From assembly GCF_000368265.1 (NCBI RefSeq), contig NZ_KB851219.1:872914-936913 (forward strand): DNA of 64,000 nucleotides. Direction: 5' to 3'. The notes under the pieces were generated by a model. It was not told the DNA's origin. It saw nothing but the letters and a program-made list of their open reading frames with translations, and ran no database searches. Source of the stretch: Acinetobacter brisouisimilis. GTDB lineage: Bacteria; Pseudomonadota; Gammaproteobacteria; Pseudomonadales; Moraxellaceae. Shown piece after piece: positions 37,515 through 46,698 of this stretch; position 1 is the first letter of the stretch, and each line of letters opens with the position of its first letter. A program made the position numbers and the translations under genes.

Positions 37515-39347
37515 TTAGTCTACCAAGAAGCCGCCAGTTTGCCTTTGCCAAAGCTGAGCGTAAATTCCATGAAGCTCCAATAATTCATTATGTGAGCCTT
37601 GTTCAACAATTTTTCCTTGATCCAGCACGACAATACGATCCATTTTAGCGATAGTTGATAAGCGGTGAGCAATTGCAATCACTGTTTTTCCTGCCATAAG
37701 GTCATTTAAACTCGACTGAATAGCGGCTTCAACTTCAGAATCTAAAGCGCTGGTTGCTTCATCTAAAATTAAAATAGGTGCGTCTTTTAAAAATACTCGC
37801 GCTATCGCAATACGTTGGCGCTGTCCACCTGAAAGTTTTACACCACGTTCACCGACATAAGCATTTAAACCTTTTTGCCCGCGAACATCTGATAAAGTGT
37901 CAATGAACTCTTTAACTTTAGCTTTTTCAATTGCATAATTAAATTGTTCATCAGAAGCATCAGTACGTCCATAACGGATATTTTCTGCGACTGTGCGATG
38001 TAATAGCGAGGTATCCTGTGTTACAAGCGCAATATGTTGGCGTAAACTGTCTTGTGTTACGTGTGCAATATTTTGATCATCAATCTCAATTGAACCGTGC
38101 TGAATATCATAAAAATGCAATAAAATTTGGATTAGCGTTGATTTTCCTGCACCCGAACGCCCAACAATACCAATTTTCTCACCAGGTTTGATGCTCAAAT
38201 TAAAATGATCAATGACATTACGATGTTGATTGTAGGAAAAACACACATCTTTAAATTCAATTTTTCCACCCTGATTGAGTTGTAATGGCTGAGCATCAGG
38301 TTGATCTACAATCGAAACGGCTTGAGCAAGAGTATTTTTACCGTCTTGAATCGTACCAATGTTTTCAAACAGCATAGAAATTTGCCACATGACAAATTCA
38401 CTTAAACTATTGAGTTTTAAAATCATGGCTGTTGTTGCTGCAATAATTCCCAGTGCAACTTGTCCAAGTGTCCATAAATAAAGCGCTGTGCCGAGTACAC
38501 CAATAAATAGTACAGCGCTTAATAATTTCAGACTTAATTCAAATAAAGTTGCAAGCCGCATTTGCGTATAAACAGTCACCATGAATTCCTGCATGGATGT
38601 TTTAGCGTACTGACTTTCGCGCTGTGTATGTGCAAACAGTTTAACGGTTTGAATGTTTGTGTAGGCATCGGTAATTCGCCCCGTCATGACAGCGCGAGCA
38701 TCAGCTTGTTTTTTAGAAATCTGGATCATGCGTGGTACGAAAAAAATCGCTGAACAGATAAATAAAAGTAACCAAACAAATAATGGAATGAGCAAACTAG
38801 GGGCAACACTGCCAAGCATTAAACTGATTGAAATAAAATAAATCAGTACATAGGCGATAATGTCACCTAAAATCACCCAAAATTCACGTACTGCAAGTGC
38901 CGTTTGCATAATTTTAGCAGCCAACCGCCCAGAAAATTCATTAGAGAAAAAGTCCAGACTTTGCTGCATCATCAAATTATGAAAACGCCATCTGAGGCGC
39001 ATAGGGAATGAGCTAAATAAAATTTGATGGCGGATAATGGATTGCATGGTTGCAAAGATAATATTAGCGACCAAAATAGCGACCAGCATGAGCAATTGCT
39101 GGGCATGTTGGCTCAGAAATGTGTTGGGGTGACTTTGGCTCAGCCAATCAACCAAATGTCCGATTTGTGAAAAAAATAACGCTTCAAAGCTAGCGGTGGC
39201 AGCAGTCAGTAGTACCAAAATAATTAAATAGTGTTTTAATCCTTCAGCACATTGCCAAACAAATGGAAAAAAATCTTTTGGTAATGGTTTGTTTAGATTT
39301 TTCGAAGGATAGGGGTCTACACGATTCTCAAACCATTTTAATAACAT
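37515..39347 (-). CDS. ABC transporter, fused permease and ATPase (exporter type)
   Basis: 610 residues. The N-terminal half has six hydrophobic segments of the type I exporter fold. The C-terminal half has Walker A GRSGAGKST, a Q-loop, signature LSGGQRQRIAIARVF, and Walker B ILILDEATSALD followed by the H-loop IAHRLSTIAK. It is a half-transporter that probably works as a homodimer. The substrate cannot be told from sequence; homologues are often called multidrug or lipid exporters. It lies 84 bases after the mscS-type gene. Confidence 0.85.
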   Translation of the reverse strand: MLLKWFENRVDPYPSKNLNKPLPKDFFPFVWQCAEGLKHYLIILVLLTAATASFEALFFSQIGHLVDWLSQSHPNTFLSQHAQQLLMLVAILVANIIFATMQSIIRHQILFSSFPMRLRWRFHNLMMQQSLDFFSNEFSGRLAAKIMQTALAVREFWVILGDIIAYVLIYFISISLMLGSVAPSLLIPLFVWLLLFICSAIFFVPRMIQISKKQADARAVMTGRITDAYTNIQTVKLFAHTQRESQYAKTSMQEFMVTVYTQMRLATLFELSLKLLSAVLFIGVLGTALYLWTLGQVALGIIAATTAMILKLNSLSEFVMWQISMLFENIGTIQDGKNTLAQAVSIVDQPDAQPLQLNQGGKIEFKDVCFSYNQHRNVIDHFNLSIKPGEKIGIVGRSGAGKSTLIQILLHFYDIQHGSIEIDDQNIAHVTQDSLRQHIALVTQDTSLLHRTVAENIRYGRTDASDEQFNYAIEKAKVKEFIDTLSDVRGQKGLNAYVGERGVKLSGGQRQRIAIARVFLKDAPILILDEATSALDSEVEAAIQSSLNDLMAGKTVIAIAHRLSTIAKMDRIVVLDQGKIVEQGSHNELLELHGIYAQLWQRQTGGFLVD

Positions 39348-39431
39348 ACATTTTCTCCAAAGCTATAGATGTATTAAAACCGAAAAGCTGCTTTGAAGAA
39401 AATGTAATATGCAAAATTCTGCGATTAAAAA

Positions 39432-40670
39432 TTATTTTGTGGCTAAACCCTGCAAATCAATTTGCGAAGCTGACTGATAAATTCTTAAACCAAATTCAGG
39501 CAGAATGGAAATTAGATGATCAAAAATATCTGACTGGATATTTTCATAATCGATCCAGACTGTTGTGCTAATAAAAGCATAAATTTCGATAGGCAATCCC
39601 ATACTGGTTGGTTGTAGTTGACGCACAATGAGCGTTTGGTCTTGAGCAATGCCTTCATGTTGACGTAAATAGAAATTTACATAAGCACGGAAAGTCCCCA
39701 AGTTGGTTAGACGGCGCTGATTATATTCAGACTGATTGGAGAGTTTATTATTGAATTCTTCTAATTCATTTTCTTTTGAGTTGAGATAATTATTGAGTAA
39801 CAAAAAGTCTTTTAACCTTTGATGTTCTTCAAAAGTCATGAAATGTACGCTGCTCTGATCGATATAAAGTGCTCGTTTCATACGGCGTACGCCAGATTGC
39901 GTCATCCCACGCCAGTTGCGGAATGTATCCGTGACCAATTTATTAGTAGGAATTGTGGTAATAGTCTTATCAAAATTTTGCACGGTAATGGTATGTAATG
40001 ACATATCAATGACATCGCCATCCGCATTGAGTGATGACATTTCAATCCAGTCCCCAATACGGATCATGTCATAAGAAGAAATTTGTACACTGGCAACCAG
40101 TGACAAAATGGTATTTTGGAACACTAACATGAGTACCGTTGCCATCGCACCGAAACCAGCCAGTAAGGTAAAGACATCTTTTTTCAGGAATGTTCCTAAA
40201 ATCATTAATCCACAAATAATAAACAGCATTAATTTGACGAGTTGCAAATAACCCTTGATCGGCTTGTTTCGAGAGTTGGGATTACGCTGGTAGATCGCAT
40301 TAAAGACATTCAGAATTTCACTGATGGTGCGAGCAATACTCAGGAAAATAAATGCCTGACACAGCATTTGAACCAGATACACTAGTTTTGCAGATAGATG
40401 TGGAACCGTATCTATCCCGTTCATGATAATGAGTGCAGGAACAATATTAGAAAAACGCTGAATGACGCTATGTTCAGCAAGGATAGAATTCGTTGAGAAT
40501 GTCATCTTGAGCAAGATTTTACGAATACCGCGAACAACGATTTGCTTGGTAATAAAATTAGCAACAAATGCAGAAAAAATCAGGATGCCTAAACCACTGA
40601 GCATTTCTAACCATGGGAACTTGTTTGCCCAAGTCTGGATATCCTGAATATATTGGGAGAAATTAGACAA
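39432..40670 (-). CDS. mechanosensitive channel of the MscS family (YbdG-like)
   Basis: 412 residues, near the E. coli YbdG length (415). Several membrane segments lie in the first 190 residues; the pore helix and MscS beta domain run FLKKDVFTLLAGFGAMATVLMLVFQNTILSLVASVQI then MIRIGDWIEM, VIDMSLHTITVQNFDKTITTIPTNKL. A C-terminal part with YVNFYLRQHEGIAQDQTLIVRQL and PTSMGLPIEIYAF is typical of the YbdG branch. These channels open when the membrane is stretched. Its osmotic role here is inferred. Confidence 0.85.
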   Translation of the reverse strand: MSNFSQYIQDIQTWANKFPWLEMLSGLGILIFSAFVANFITKQIVVRGIRKILLKMTFSTNSILAEHSVIQRFSNIVPALIIMNGIDTVPHLSAKLVYLVQMLCQAFIFLSIARTISEILNVFNAIYQRNPNSRNKPIKGYLQLVKLMLFIICGLMILGTFLKKDVFTLLAGFGAMATVLMLVFQNTILSLVASVQISSYDMIRIGDWIEMSSLNADGDVIDMSLHTITVQNFDKTITTIPTNKLVTDTFRNWRGMTQSGVRRMKRALYIDQSSVHFMTFEEHQRLKDFLLLNNYLNSKENELEEFNNKLSNQSEYNQRRLTNLGTFRAYVNFYLRQHEGIAQDQTLIVRQLQPTSMGLPIEIYAFISTTVWIDYENIQSDIFDHLISILPEFGLRIYQSASQIDLQGLATK

Positions 40671-40777
40671 AATACCTAAGCCTTATACCAAAACCAACCC
40701 ATATTGTAAGGTTATTTTGCATATTGGCTTAGGCAAGTTTAAATAAATAAACGTTTTATTATGATTGAATTACAGAC

Positions 40778-41314
40778 TTACCACATCAAATCATCTGGAA
40801 TGACGTATGCTGCATAAGGATCTTCTTCATCTGTAGTTTGTTGGTTATCTTCAGATTCTTTCCACAAAATAAAGCCCGACATTTTTTGTTCAATACGGTC
40901 TGCCAATGCTTTAGGCAAATATGCATATTGCTCATTTTCTTTGGCAATAACCAAACTACCTGAGACCAGTGCATTATAAATTTGCTGGTTAATGTAGACT
41001 TTCTTGATTTTGTTTTCATCAATAAATTGATAGATGCTATCGCCATCGGTGTCTTTAATTTTGTGTTGGCCAATCATCTGAACAATATTGGCTTTGAGGG
41101 TTTTTTCTTCCAGTTGGCGTTGTTTTTCCGAATTGAGTTGCTGATCTTTTTCCTGTTTCTGTTGCTGATCTTGAGCAATTTTTGCTTTGATTTCAGCATC
41201 ATTGCTTAGACCTGCACGTTGTTCATGCTGTGCTTGCTTGGTCAATTTTTTCGCTTTTTTATTGTCGACTAAGCCCGCTTTCAATAACTGCGCCTGTAAA
41301 GCATTTTTAACCAT
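40778..41314 (-). CDS. DUF2058 family protein
   Basis: 178 residues, mostly charged and helical. The N-terminus MVKNALQAQLLKAGLVDNKKAKKLTKQ is the family signature, followed by a Gln/Lys/Glu-rich coiled coil (about 50-85) and a small C-terminal domain ending YAAYVIPDDLMW. Homologues are found throughout gammaproteobacteria (E. coli YaiL). Function unknown. Located 18 bases after the YoaK-like gene. Confidence 0.85.
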   Translation of the reverse strand: MVKNALQAQLLKAGLVDNKKAKKLTKQAQHEQRAGLSNDAEIKAKIAQDQQQKQEKDQQLNSEKQRQLEEKTLKANIVQMIGQHKIKDTDGDSIYQFIDENKIKKVYINQQIYNALVSGSLVIAKENEQYAYLPKALADRIEQKMSGFILWKESEDNQQTTDEEDPYAAYVIPDDLMW

Positions 41315-41332
41315 AAGATAAATCCAACAAAA

Positions 41333-42004
41333 TTAGTGATGTAGATGCTTGCGAAGATACAATGCCCAGTAAGTTAGACTCATGGTCAAACTGACGAACA
41401 CTGGAATCAGAAAAGTATGTAAGTTTAAATAAGGATATAACCAAGTAACAAGTATCCCCCCACATAAAAAACCAATCAAAATCAAAAGCAGTAACATGAT
41501 ACGGCGTTTTTCCACAGGTAAACCACGTAGCAAATAACCAAAATTAAGCCCTAAATCCGTCAATAGTCCAGTGAGGTGCGTGGTTCGAATAATTGCGCCT
41601 TTATAGTGGCTGACCATAGCATTTTGCATACCCATCCCAACACACGCCCAAAGTAATGCGTAGCGTGGATAATAAGGAATAAATAACCAACATAGAAAAA
41701 TACACAGTGCAGAAAGGCTAAGTGGAATACCGTAACGGCGTCCGAGTTGAAAATGACTGCTACCGAGTAAATAGCCGCTATATAAAGAACCCAAAACAAA
41801 GCTTAAAATGACACAAATAATATAAATGGCATGCATGAGTTGCCCATGCACAATGGCAATTGCCAGCATACTGACATTGCCTGTCATGTGCGAAACAGTT
41901 TGATGCCAAATATTCAGTAGTCCCAGTGCATTGACCATGCCTGCATTAAAAGCAAGAAAAAATGCACTGAGCTGAACCCAAACAGGTAATGTCTGAAATG
42001 GCAT
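41333..42004 (-). CDS. DUF1275 (YoaK-like) membrane protein
   Basis: 223 residues, six predicted membrane segments. The N-terminal FNAGMVNALGLLNIWHQTVSHMTGNVSML is the DUF1275 signature. The function is unknown. Gaps of 26 bases from sstT and 18 bases to the DUF2058 gene suggest one operon sstT-yoaK-DUF2058. Confidence 0.85.
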   Translation of the reverse strand: MPFQTLPVWVQLSAFFLAFNAGMVNALGLLNIWHQTVSHMTGNVSMLAIAIVHGQLMHAIYIICVILSFVLGSLYSGYLLGSSHFQLGRRYGIPLSLSALCIFLCWLFIPYYPRYALLWACVGMGMQNAMVSHYKGAIIRTTHLTGLLTDLGLNFGYLLRGLPVEKRRIMLLLLILIGFLCGGILVTWLYPYLNLHTFLIPVFVSLTMSLTYWALYLRKHLHH

Positions 42005-42030
42005 ATCACGATCATGTGAGTAATAAAAAG

Positions 42031-43233
42031 TTATTTATATTTATACCCTTGATCAACTGCAATTACAAATAACACATCAGTCGAAGAATTAAGCGCAGTT
42101 TCTGTCGAATCCTGCAAGACACTAATCACCATTCCAATAGCAACAACCTGCATGGCAATTTCTGAAGAAATACCAAACAGACCACATGCAACAGGGACAA
42201 GGAGTAAAGAACCACCTGCCACACCAGAAGCGCCACAGGCAGAAATCGTCGCAACCACACATAAAATGATCATGGTGGTCAGATCAGTCTGAATACCCAA
42301 AGTGTTCACTGTCGCCAGTGCCAATGTCGTAATGGTTACAGCTGCACCTGACATATTAATTGTAGAACCTAAAGGAATGATCACATTCGCTGTAGATTCA
42401 TCCACACCGCAACGGCGAGCGAGATCTAAGTTCACTGGAATATTTGCTGCAGAGCTACGGGTAAAAAATGCAGTAATTCCACTTTCACGTAGGCATTTTA
42501 GTACCAATGGGTATGGATTACCTTTAATCACCAGAGCGACCATAATTGGGTTAATGATTAAAGCAACAAAGAACATCGTGCCGAGTAAAACAACCAGCAA
42601 ATGTGTATAGCTAATCAGGGTATTTATACCCGAGTTCGCAAAAGTTACGGCAACTAAACCAAAAATACCTACGGGTGCAAAGCCAATCACCAGTTTAATC
42701 ACTTTTCCAATGGCTTCTGCACTGTCATGTAAGAAGGCTTTAGTTGAATTTGAGCTATGGCGAAAAGCCACTCCCAAAATCAATGCCCAAGCTAAAATAC
42801 CAATAAAATTGGCTTCACTTAATGCAACGACTGGATTGGAAACAAAACTCAAGACCAAGTTTTTAAGCACCACACTTAAGCTATTTGGTGGCTGTAAAGA
42901 CTGATCAGTGGCTAAATGCAAAATAAGCGTTGTTGGAAATAAATGATCAGCGACGACAGCACTTAGGGCAGCAAGCAACATCCCTGCGGTATACATGATC
43001 AAAACAGGTTTAAAATTTTTAGCACTTTGCGCTGCCTGAAAATTTGCAATTGAGGAAATGACCAATACAAACACTAAAATAGGAGCAACTGATTTCAATG
43101 CCTTAATGAAAATATCACCTAAAAGGCTCAAGTAAGGTGCAACATTTGGGAAAAAAAGGGCAACACAAACCCCTAAAATAATCGCAATCACAATCCTAGT
43201 TACTAAACTAGATTGCCTAATAGCTAAAAGCAT
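42031..43233 (-). CDS. sstT: sodium/serine-threonine symporter SstT
   Basis: 400-residue dicarboxylate/amino acid:cation symporter family protein. Family motifs are in the re-entrant loops: [20 protein letters not shown] and [25 protein letters not shown], with [15 protein letters not shown] between them. The length and the SSAANIPVN motif fit SstT, which brings in serine and threonine with sodium. It is the first gene of a likely operon with the YoaK-like and DUF2058 genes. A cysteine-free ArsR-type regulator lies just upstream on the same strand. Confidence 0.88.
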   Translation of the reverse strand: MLLAIRQSSLVTRIVIAIILGVCVALFFPNVAPYLSLLGDIFIKALKSVAPILVFVLVISSIANFQAAQSAKNFKPVLIMYTAGMLLAALSAVVADHLFPTTLILHLATDQSLQPPNSLSVVLKNLVLSFVSNPVVALSEANFIGILAWALILGVAFRHSSNSTKAFLHDSAEAIGKVIKLVIGFAPVGIFGLVAVTFANSGINTLISYTHLLVVLLGTMFFVALIINPIMVALVIKGNPYPLVLKCLRESGITAFFTRSSAANIPVNLDLARRCGVDESTANVIIPLGSTINMSGAAVTITTLALATVNTLGIQTDLTTMIILCVVATISACGASGVAGGSLLLVPVACGLFGISSEIAMQVVAIGMVISVLQDSTETALNSSTDVLFVIAVDQGYKYK

Positions 43234-43485
43234 AAGAACGCCTTAAAAACCAATAAGGTTCTAAATCTACAGGAAAGAAAGGTTGGGTATTCTATAGAAA
43301 AAAATTCATATCTTGCATTTTTATTGTGGAAAAAAGCCGATTATTAGTGATGAAATGAAAAATAATATTATCTAATAATTTGATTTTTAATTATTTTAAA
43401 TTAAACGGTGAGTAAAATACAATCTTATGGTTTGTTGCTAAAATAAACAAAAAAATCAAAAAATCACCGTTTAATTCAGCACATC

Positions 43486-43815
43486 TTATCCTGCCATTGA
43501 TAAGGCAGAGGAGTTAAGATGGAAATAATAAATATTGCTTAATATTTTGATAAAACGCTGATCTTTTATAGAGTAAAAAATTTGTTTGCCTGAACGGCGA
43601 GTGGTGACAATATTATTTTTACGCAAAATCATGAGTTGCTGAGAGAGTGTTGGTTGTAGAATTTGACTTCTCGTTTCAATTTCAGAAACATTCAGCTCTT
43701 CATTCATCAATAAGCTCAAAATCAGCAAACGATCTTTATTACCCAGTGACTTGAGTACAGTTACGATATCATCAGATAATTCACGAATTACATCAATATC
43801 CAGTGGCTCGCTCAT
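43486..43815 (-). CDS. ArsR-type winged-helix regulator without cysteines
   Basis: 109 residues. The helix-turn-helix reads LNVSEIETRSQILQPTLSQQLMILRKNNIVTTRRSGKQIFYSI, which fits the ArsR/SmtB fold. It has no cysteine at all, so it cannot be a thiol-based metal or persulfide sensor of the usual type (SmtB, ArsR, BigR); it also lacks an obvious His/Asp metal site. The signal is unknown. Gene flanks are very AT-rich. Its relation to sstT downstream (252-base gap) is unclear. Confidence 0.8.
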   Translation of the reverse strand: MSEPLDIDVIRELSDDIVTVLKSLGNKDRLLILSLLMNEELNVSEIETRSQILQPTLSQQLMILRKNNIVTTRRSGKQIFYSIKDQRFIKILSNIYYFHLNSSALSMAG

Positions 43816-44081
43816 TTTTCCCCCTTATTTAAGATTGATATAATTTATTAATAAACATACAGAAAATATGTGTATAAAAAATGGATTTTGTTATTCTTTG
43901 CGTATAATTGTAACAAAAACAAATAATAACTATGATCATCATCAGTAATGTTGATATTTGTATAAGTTATTGATATAAATATCAATAACTTATATTTTGT
44001 AAATTTTACCTATAGAAAAAAACTATCAGTATGATATTTTTATCATTTTTATAAGAGATCACACTTTTTGTAGTGACTTAG

Positions 44082-44087
44082 TATAAT
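44082..44087 (+). promoter_or_regulatory. -10 box before the MBOAT operon
   Basis: A perfect TATAAT, but with no recognisable -35 hexamer. Transcription would start near 44094, after the GTG at 44092, which is why I start the MBOAT gene at the ATG 44122. Confidence 0.4.
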
Positions 44088-44121
44088 ATGCGTGAAAATT
44101 TTATGTGCAACCTTTTCACTC

Positions 44122-45621
44122 ATGTTTTCCTTTCTCTCAATTGAGTTCACACTCTCTTTTATAGGTTTTTTTTGCCTATATTGGGGCTTACGGAAAATGC
44201 CTCAAATACAAAATATTGTGCTGATTATTGCCAGTTATTTATGTATTTTGCTGATGTCTAACTGGATTGCAGTCACAGTCATCGCAAGTTATAGCTGTAT
44301 TATTTATGCACTTTCTATTGCCATGGATCGCTGGCAGCAACATAAGAAAAAAATCTTTATTTCAGGGATTATTCTTACGCTGATTCAATTGGCATTTTTT
44401 AAGTATTATGATTTCTTTCGTCAAGAAACGAGTCTTGTGCTAGATGCTATGCATTTAGACAGCTCGTTTTTGGTTTCAAATTTGCTGTTACCTTTAGGGA
44501 TTTCTTATTACTCATTTCAATCGATTAGCTATTTGTTTAGCCGTTATCAGAATGAAATAGAAGTTCTGCGTTTTAACTTGCCACAGCTATTACTCCATTT
44601 TTCATTTTTTACTACGATTACTGCAGGGCCAATTGCTCGCGCGCAGAGTGCTAAAGGTTTAACTGACATTCATCAACAACCTTGCGGGATGAGCGCACAG
44701 ATTTGCCAAACTGAACCGCGCAAGATTTTGTATCCAAGTTTAGCTTTTGCATTAATTTTACTGGCATTGATTAAAAAATGGTGGATTGCAGGCTGGCTCG
44801 CAGATCATTGGGTCAATCCAGTATTTGCAAACCCGATGCAATATCATTCGCTGGAAGTGTTGTGCGCCATTTATGGCTATACCTTGCAATTATTTCTCGA
44901 TTTCTCTGGTTATAGTGAAATGATGATTGCATTTGGTCTACTGCTGGGTTTCCGTCTACCTGTCAATTTCCGCGCGCCATTGTTAGCACACAATATTCGA
45001 GATTTCTGGGATAAATGGCATATCAGTTTATCTACCTGGATTCGTGATCATATTTATATTCCACTGGGGGGAAGCCGTGGTGGATTTGCACGTACACAAA
45101 TCAATTTATTGATTGCTATGGTCTTGTCTGGTGTATGGCATGGCTCAGGCTGGAACTTCTTCTTGTGGGGGCTATTACACGGCGTTGGTTTAGTCTTGCT
45201 GAATATTGGCGATAAAGTTTATGAAAAAGCCCGTCAGGTCACGCCAAGAGAAGCTCGCAATGTATTGGCAAATACAGGCTGGTTCGGCAAAGCAGTTGGC
45301 GTATTTTTCACCATCCACTTTGTTTGTTTCTGCTTTGTATTCTTCAGAGCAAAAAGCTTAGATGAAGCACTGCAAGTTTTCCATGCGCTATTTAGCAACA
45401 CAGTAAATGTGTCTTGGTCAAACAACCCATTGTATTTGCTAGGTGTATTGCTACTTGCTTGGGTACTTTATCCTCTGGTGCGAAATAACACGCACAAATT
45501 GGCTGAAGTTTTTAGTCGAATTCCCAAATATGCGGTTTCAATTCCTTTATTTATCGTGTTTTTACTTGTACTGATCTGTGCACCTTCAGGTATTCCAGGA
45601 TTTATCTATGCAAACTTCTGA
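44122..45621 (+). CDS. MBOAT family membrane O-acyltransferase
   Basis: About 499 residues from the ATG at 44122. Multi-pass membrane protein of the AlgI/DltB/PatA type that passes an acyl group across the membrane to a periplasmic SGNH partner. Key motifs: FTTITAGPIARAQS, the long conserved loop FRAPLLAHNIRDFWDKWHISLSTW with RDHIYIPLGGSRGG, and the invariant histidine in SGVWHGSGWNFFLWGLLHG. The next gene starts inside its last codons, and two SGNH proteins follow. The acetylated target could be peptidoglycan (PatA/PatB-like) or an exopolysaccharide (Alg-like); there are no alginate genes here. Confidence 0.88.
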   Translation: MFSFLSIEFTLSFIGFFCLYWGLRKMPQIQNIVLIIASYLCILLMSNWIAVTVIASYSCIIYALSIAMDRWQQHKKKIFISGIILTLIQLAFFKYYDFFRQETSLVLDAMHLDSSFLVSNLLLPLGISYYSFQSISYLFSRYQNEIEVLRFNLPQLLLHFSFFTTITAGPIARAQSAKGLTDIHQQPCGMSAQICQTEPRKILYPSLAFALILLALIKKWWIAGWLADHWVNPVFANPMQYHSLEVLCAIYGYTLQLFLDFSGYSEMMIAFGLLLGFRLPVNFRAPLLAHNIRDFWDKWHISLSTWIRDHIYIPLGGSRGGFARTQINLLIAMVLSGVWHGSGWNFFLWGLLHGVGLVLLNIGDKVYEKARQVTPREARNVLANTGWFGKAVGVFFTIHFVCFCFVFFRAKSLDEALQVFHALFSNTVNVSWSNNPLYLLGVLLLAWVLYPLVRNNTHKLAEVFSRIPKYAVSIPLFIVFLLVLICAPSGIPGFIYANF

Positions 45622-46687
45622 TACGGATATTATCGGTTCATCATTAGAACAAACTCAACAACTCGAATATGTTCAGGATCATCTGGAACAGCGTCAGAAT
45701 TTTTTATATGTGCTCTTCATTTTGCTGGCATTTTCCTTAACGTCCATCTGGATTATGCAAAATTCGGTCAATGCTTATTTTCAACAGACCTACCATAAAG
45801 ATAGCCCGTTTGCGATGTTAGATCAGTTTCAGATCTGGCATATGGGTGGAGAAATTGGGGATTATTTATATCGTGAAAATGGGCAATATGATGAACGTGT
45901 CAATCAAATCAACAGCCATATGACTGACAGGTTTAATCAAGATTATGCTTATACTGCTGAATATAAAGCCGCAGAAGCAAAGCGTTTAAAAGAAGAACAG
46001 ATAAAACTGGCACTGCTTGAAAAACAAAAAGCCAAGCAGGCTTTTGACCAGCGTTTTATGCTGACAGGACAAGATCAGGTCTTTTTTGCGGGTGACTCCA
46101 TGATGCAAGGAGTTGCGCCACATGTACAGAAAGTTCTCGAAGAACAAGGCATTCAGACGGTAAACCTGAGTAAACAAAGCACAGGGCTGACCTATCCAAA
46201 ACTCTTTGACTGGCCAAAAACCATTCGGGATACATTAAACAGTAATCCACGTATTAAAGTGATGATTGTATTTTTAGGGCCAAATGACCCTTGGGATATG
46301 TTTAATGCAACAACTAAACACTGGCTTACTTTTAAATCACCAGAATGGGAAGCTGAATATCGCGCCCGCATTGACAGTATTTTAAATGAAGCGCGTAAAC
46401 ATCATGTCAGTGTCATGTGGTTAACTCCACCCAATATGCATAAAGATCAACTGAATGAACAAATGATTTACTTGAACAAGATCATTCAAAGTGAAGTAAA
46501 AAAAGCCCAAGAGTTCGTGATTGATTCACGCCCAATTATTGGCGGAAAAAATAACCATTTTGCAGAAACACTCAACACGGAAAATGGCAATGTAAAAGTG
46601 CGCAGTGCGGATGGGATACATTTTACAGTTGAAGGACAGAAGATCATCGCGCACAATATTTTGCAATACTTACATTTAACAAATTAA
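45608..46687 (+). CDS. membrane-anchored SGNH-type hydrolase/acetyltransferase (first of pair)
   Basis: 359 residues from the ATG at 45608, which overlaps the MBOAT gene by 14 bases; the longer frame from 45578 lies inside the previous gene. One membrane helix (about residues 31-52), then a helical, Lys/Glu-rich spacer (120-150), then an SGNH domain: FFAGDSMMQGV (catalytic Ser block I), FLGPNDPWDMF (Asn block III) and DGIHFTVEGQ (Asp-His block V). It resembles the DUF459 proteins and PatB/AlgJ partners of MBOAT enzymes, and so probably transfers the acetyl group in the periplasm. Confidence 0.8.
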   Translation: MQTSDTDIIGSSLEQTQQLEYVQDHLEQRQNFLYVLFILLAFSLTSIWIMQNSVNAYFQQTYHKDSPFAMLDQFQIWHMGGEIGDYLYRENGQYDERVNQINSHMTDRFNQDYAYTAEYKAAEAKRLKEEQIKLALLEKQKAKQAFDQRFMLTGQDQVFFAGDSMMQGVAPHVQKVLEEQGIQTVNLSKQSTGLTYPKLFDWPKTIRDTLNSNPRIKVMIVFLGPNDPWDMFNATTKHWLTFKSPEWEAEYRARIDSILNEARKHHVSVMWLTPPNMHKDQLNEQMIYLNKIIQSEVKKAQEFVIDSRPIIGGKNNHFAETLNTENGNVKVRSADGIHFTVEGQKIIAHNILQYLHLTN

Positions 46688-46698
46688 GCGATTTTTGA

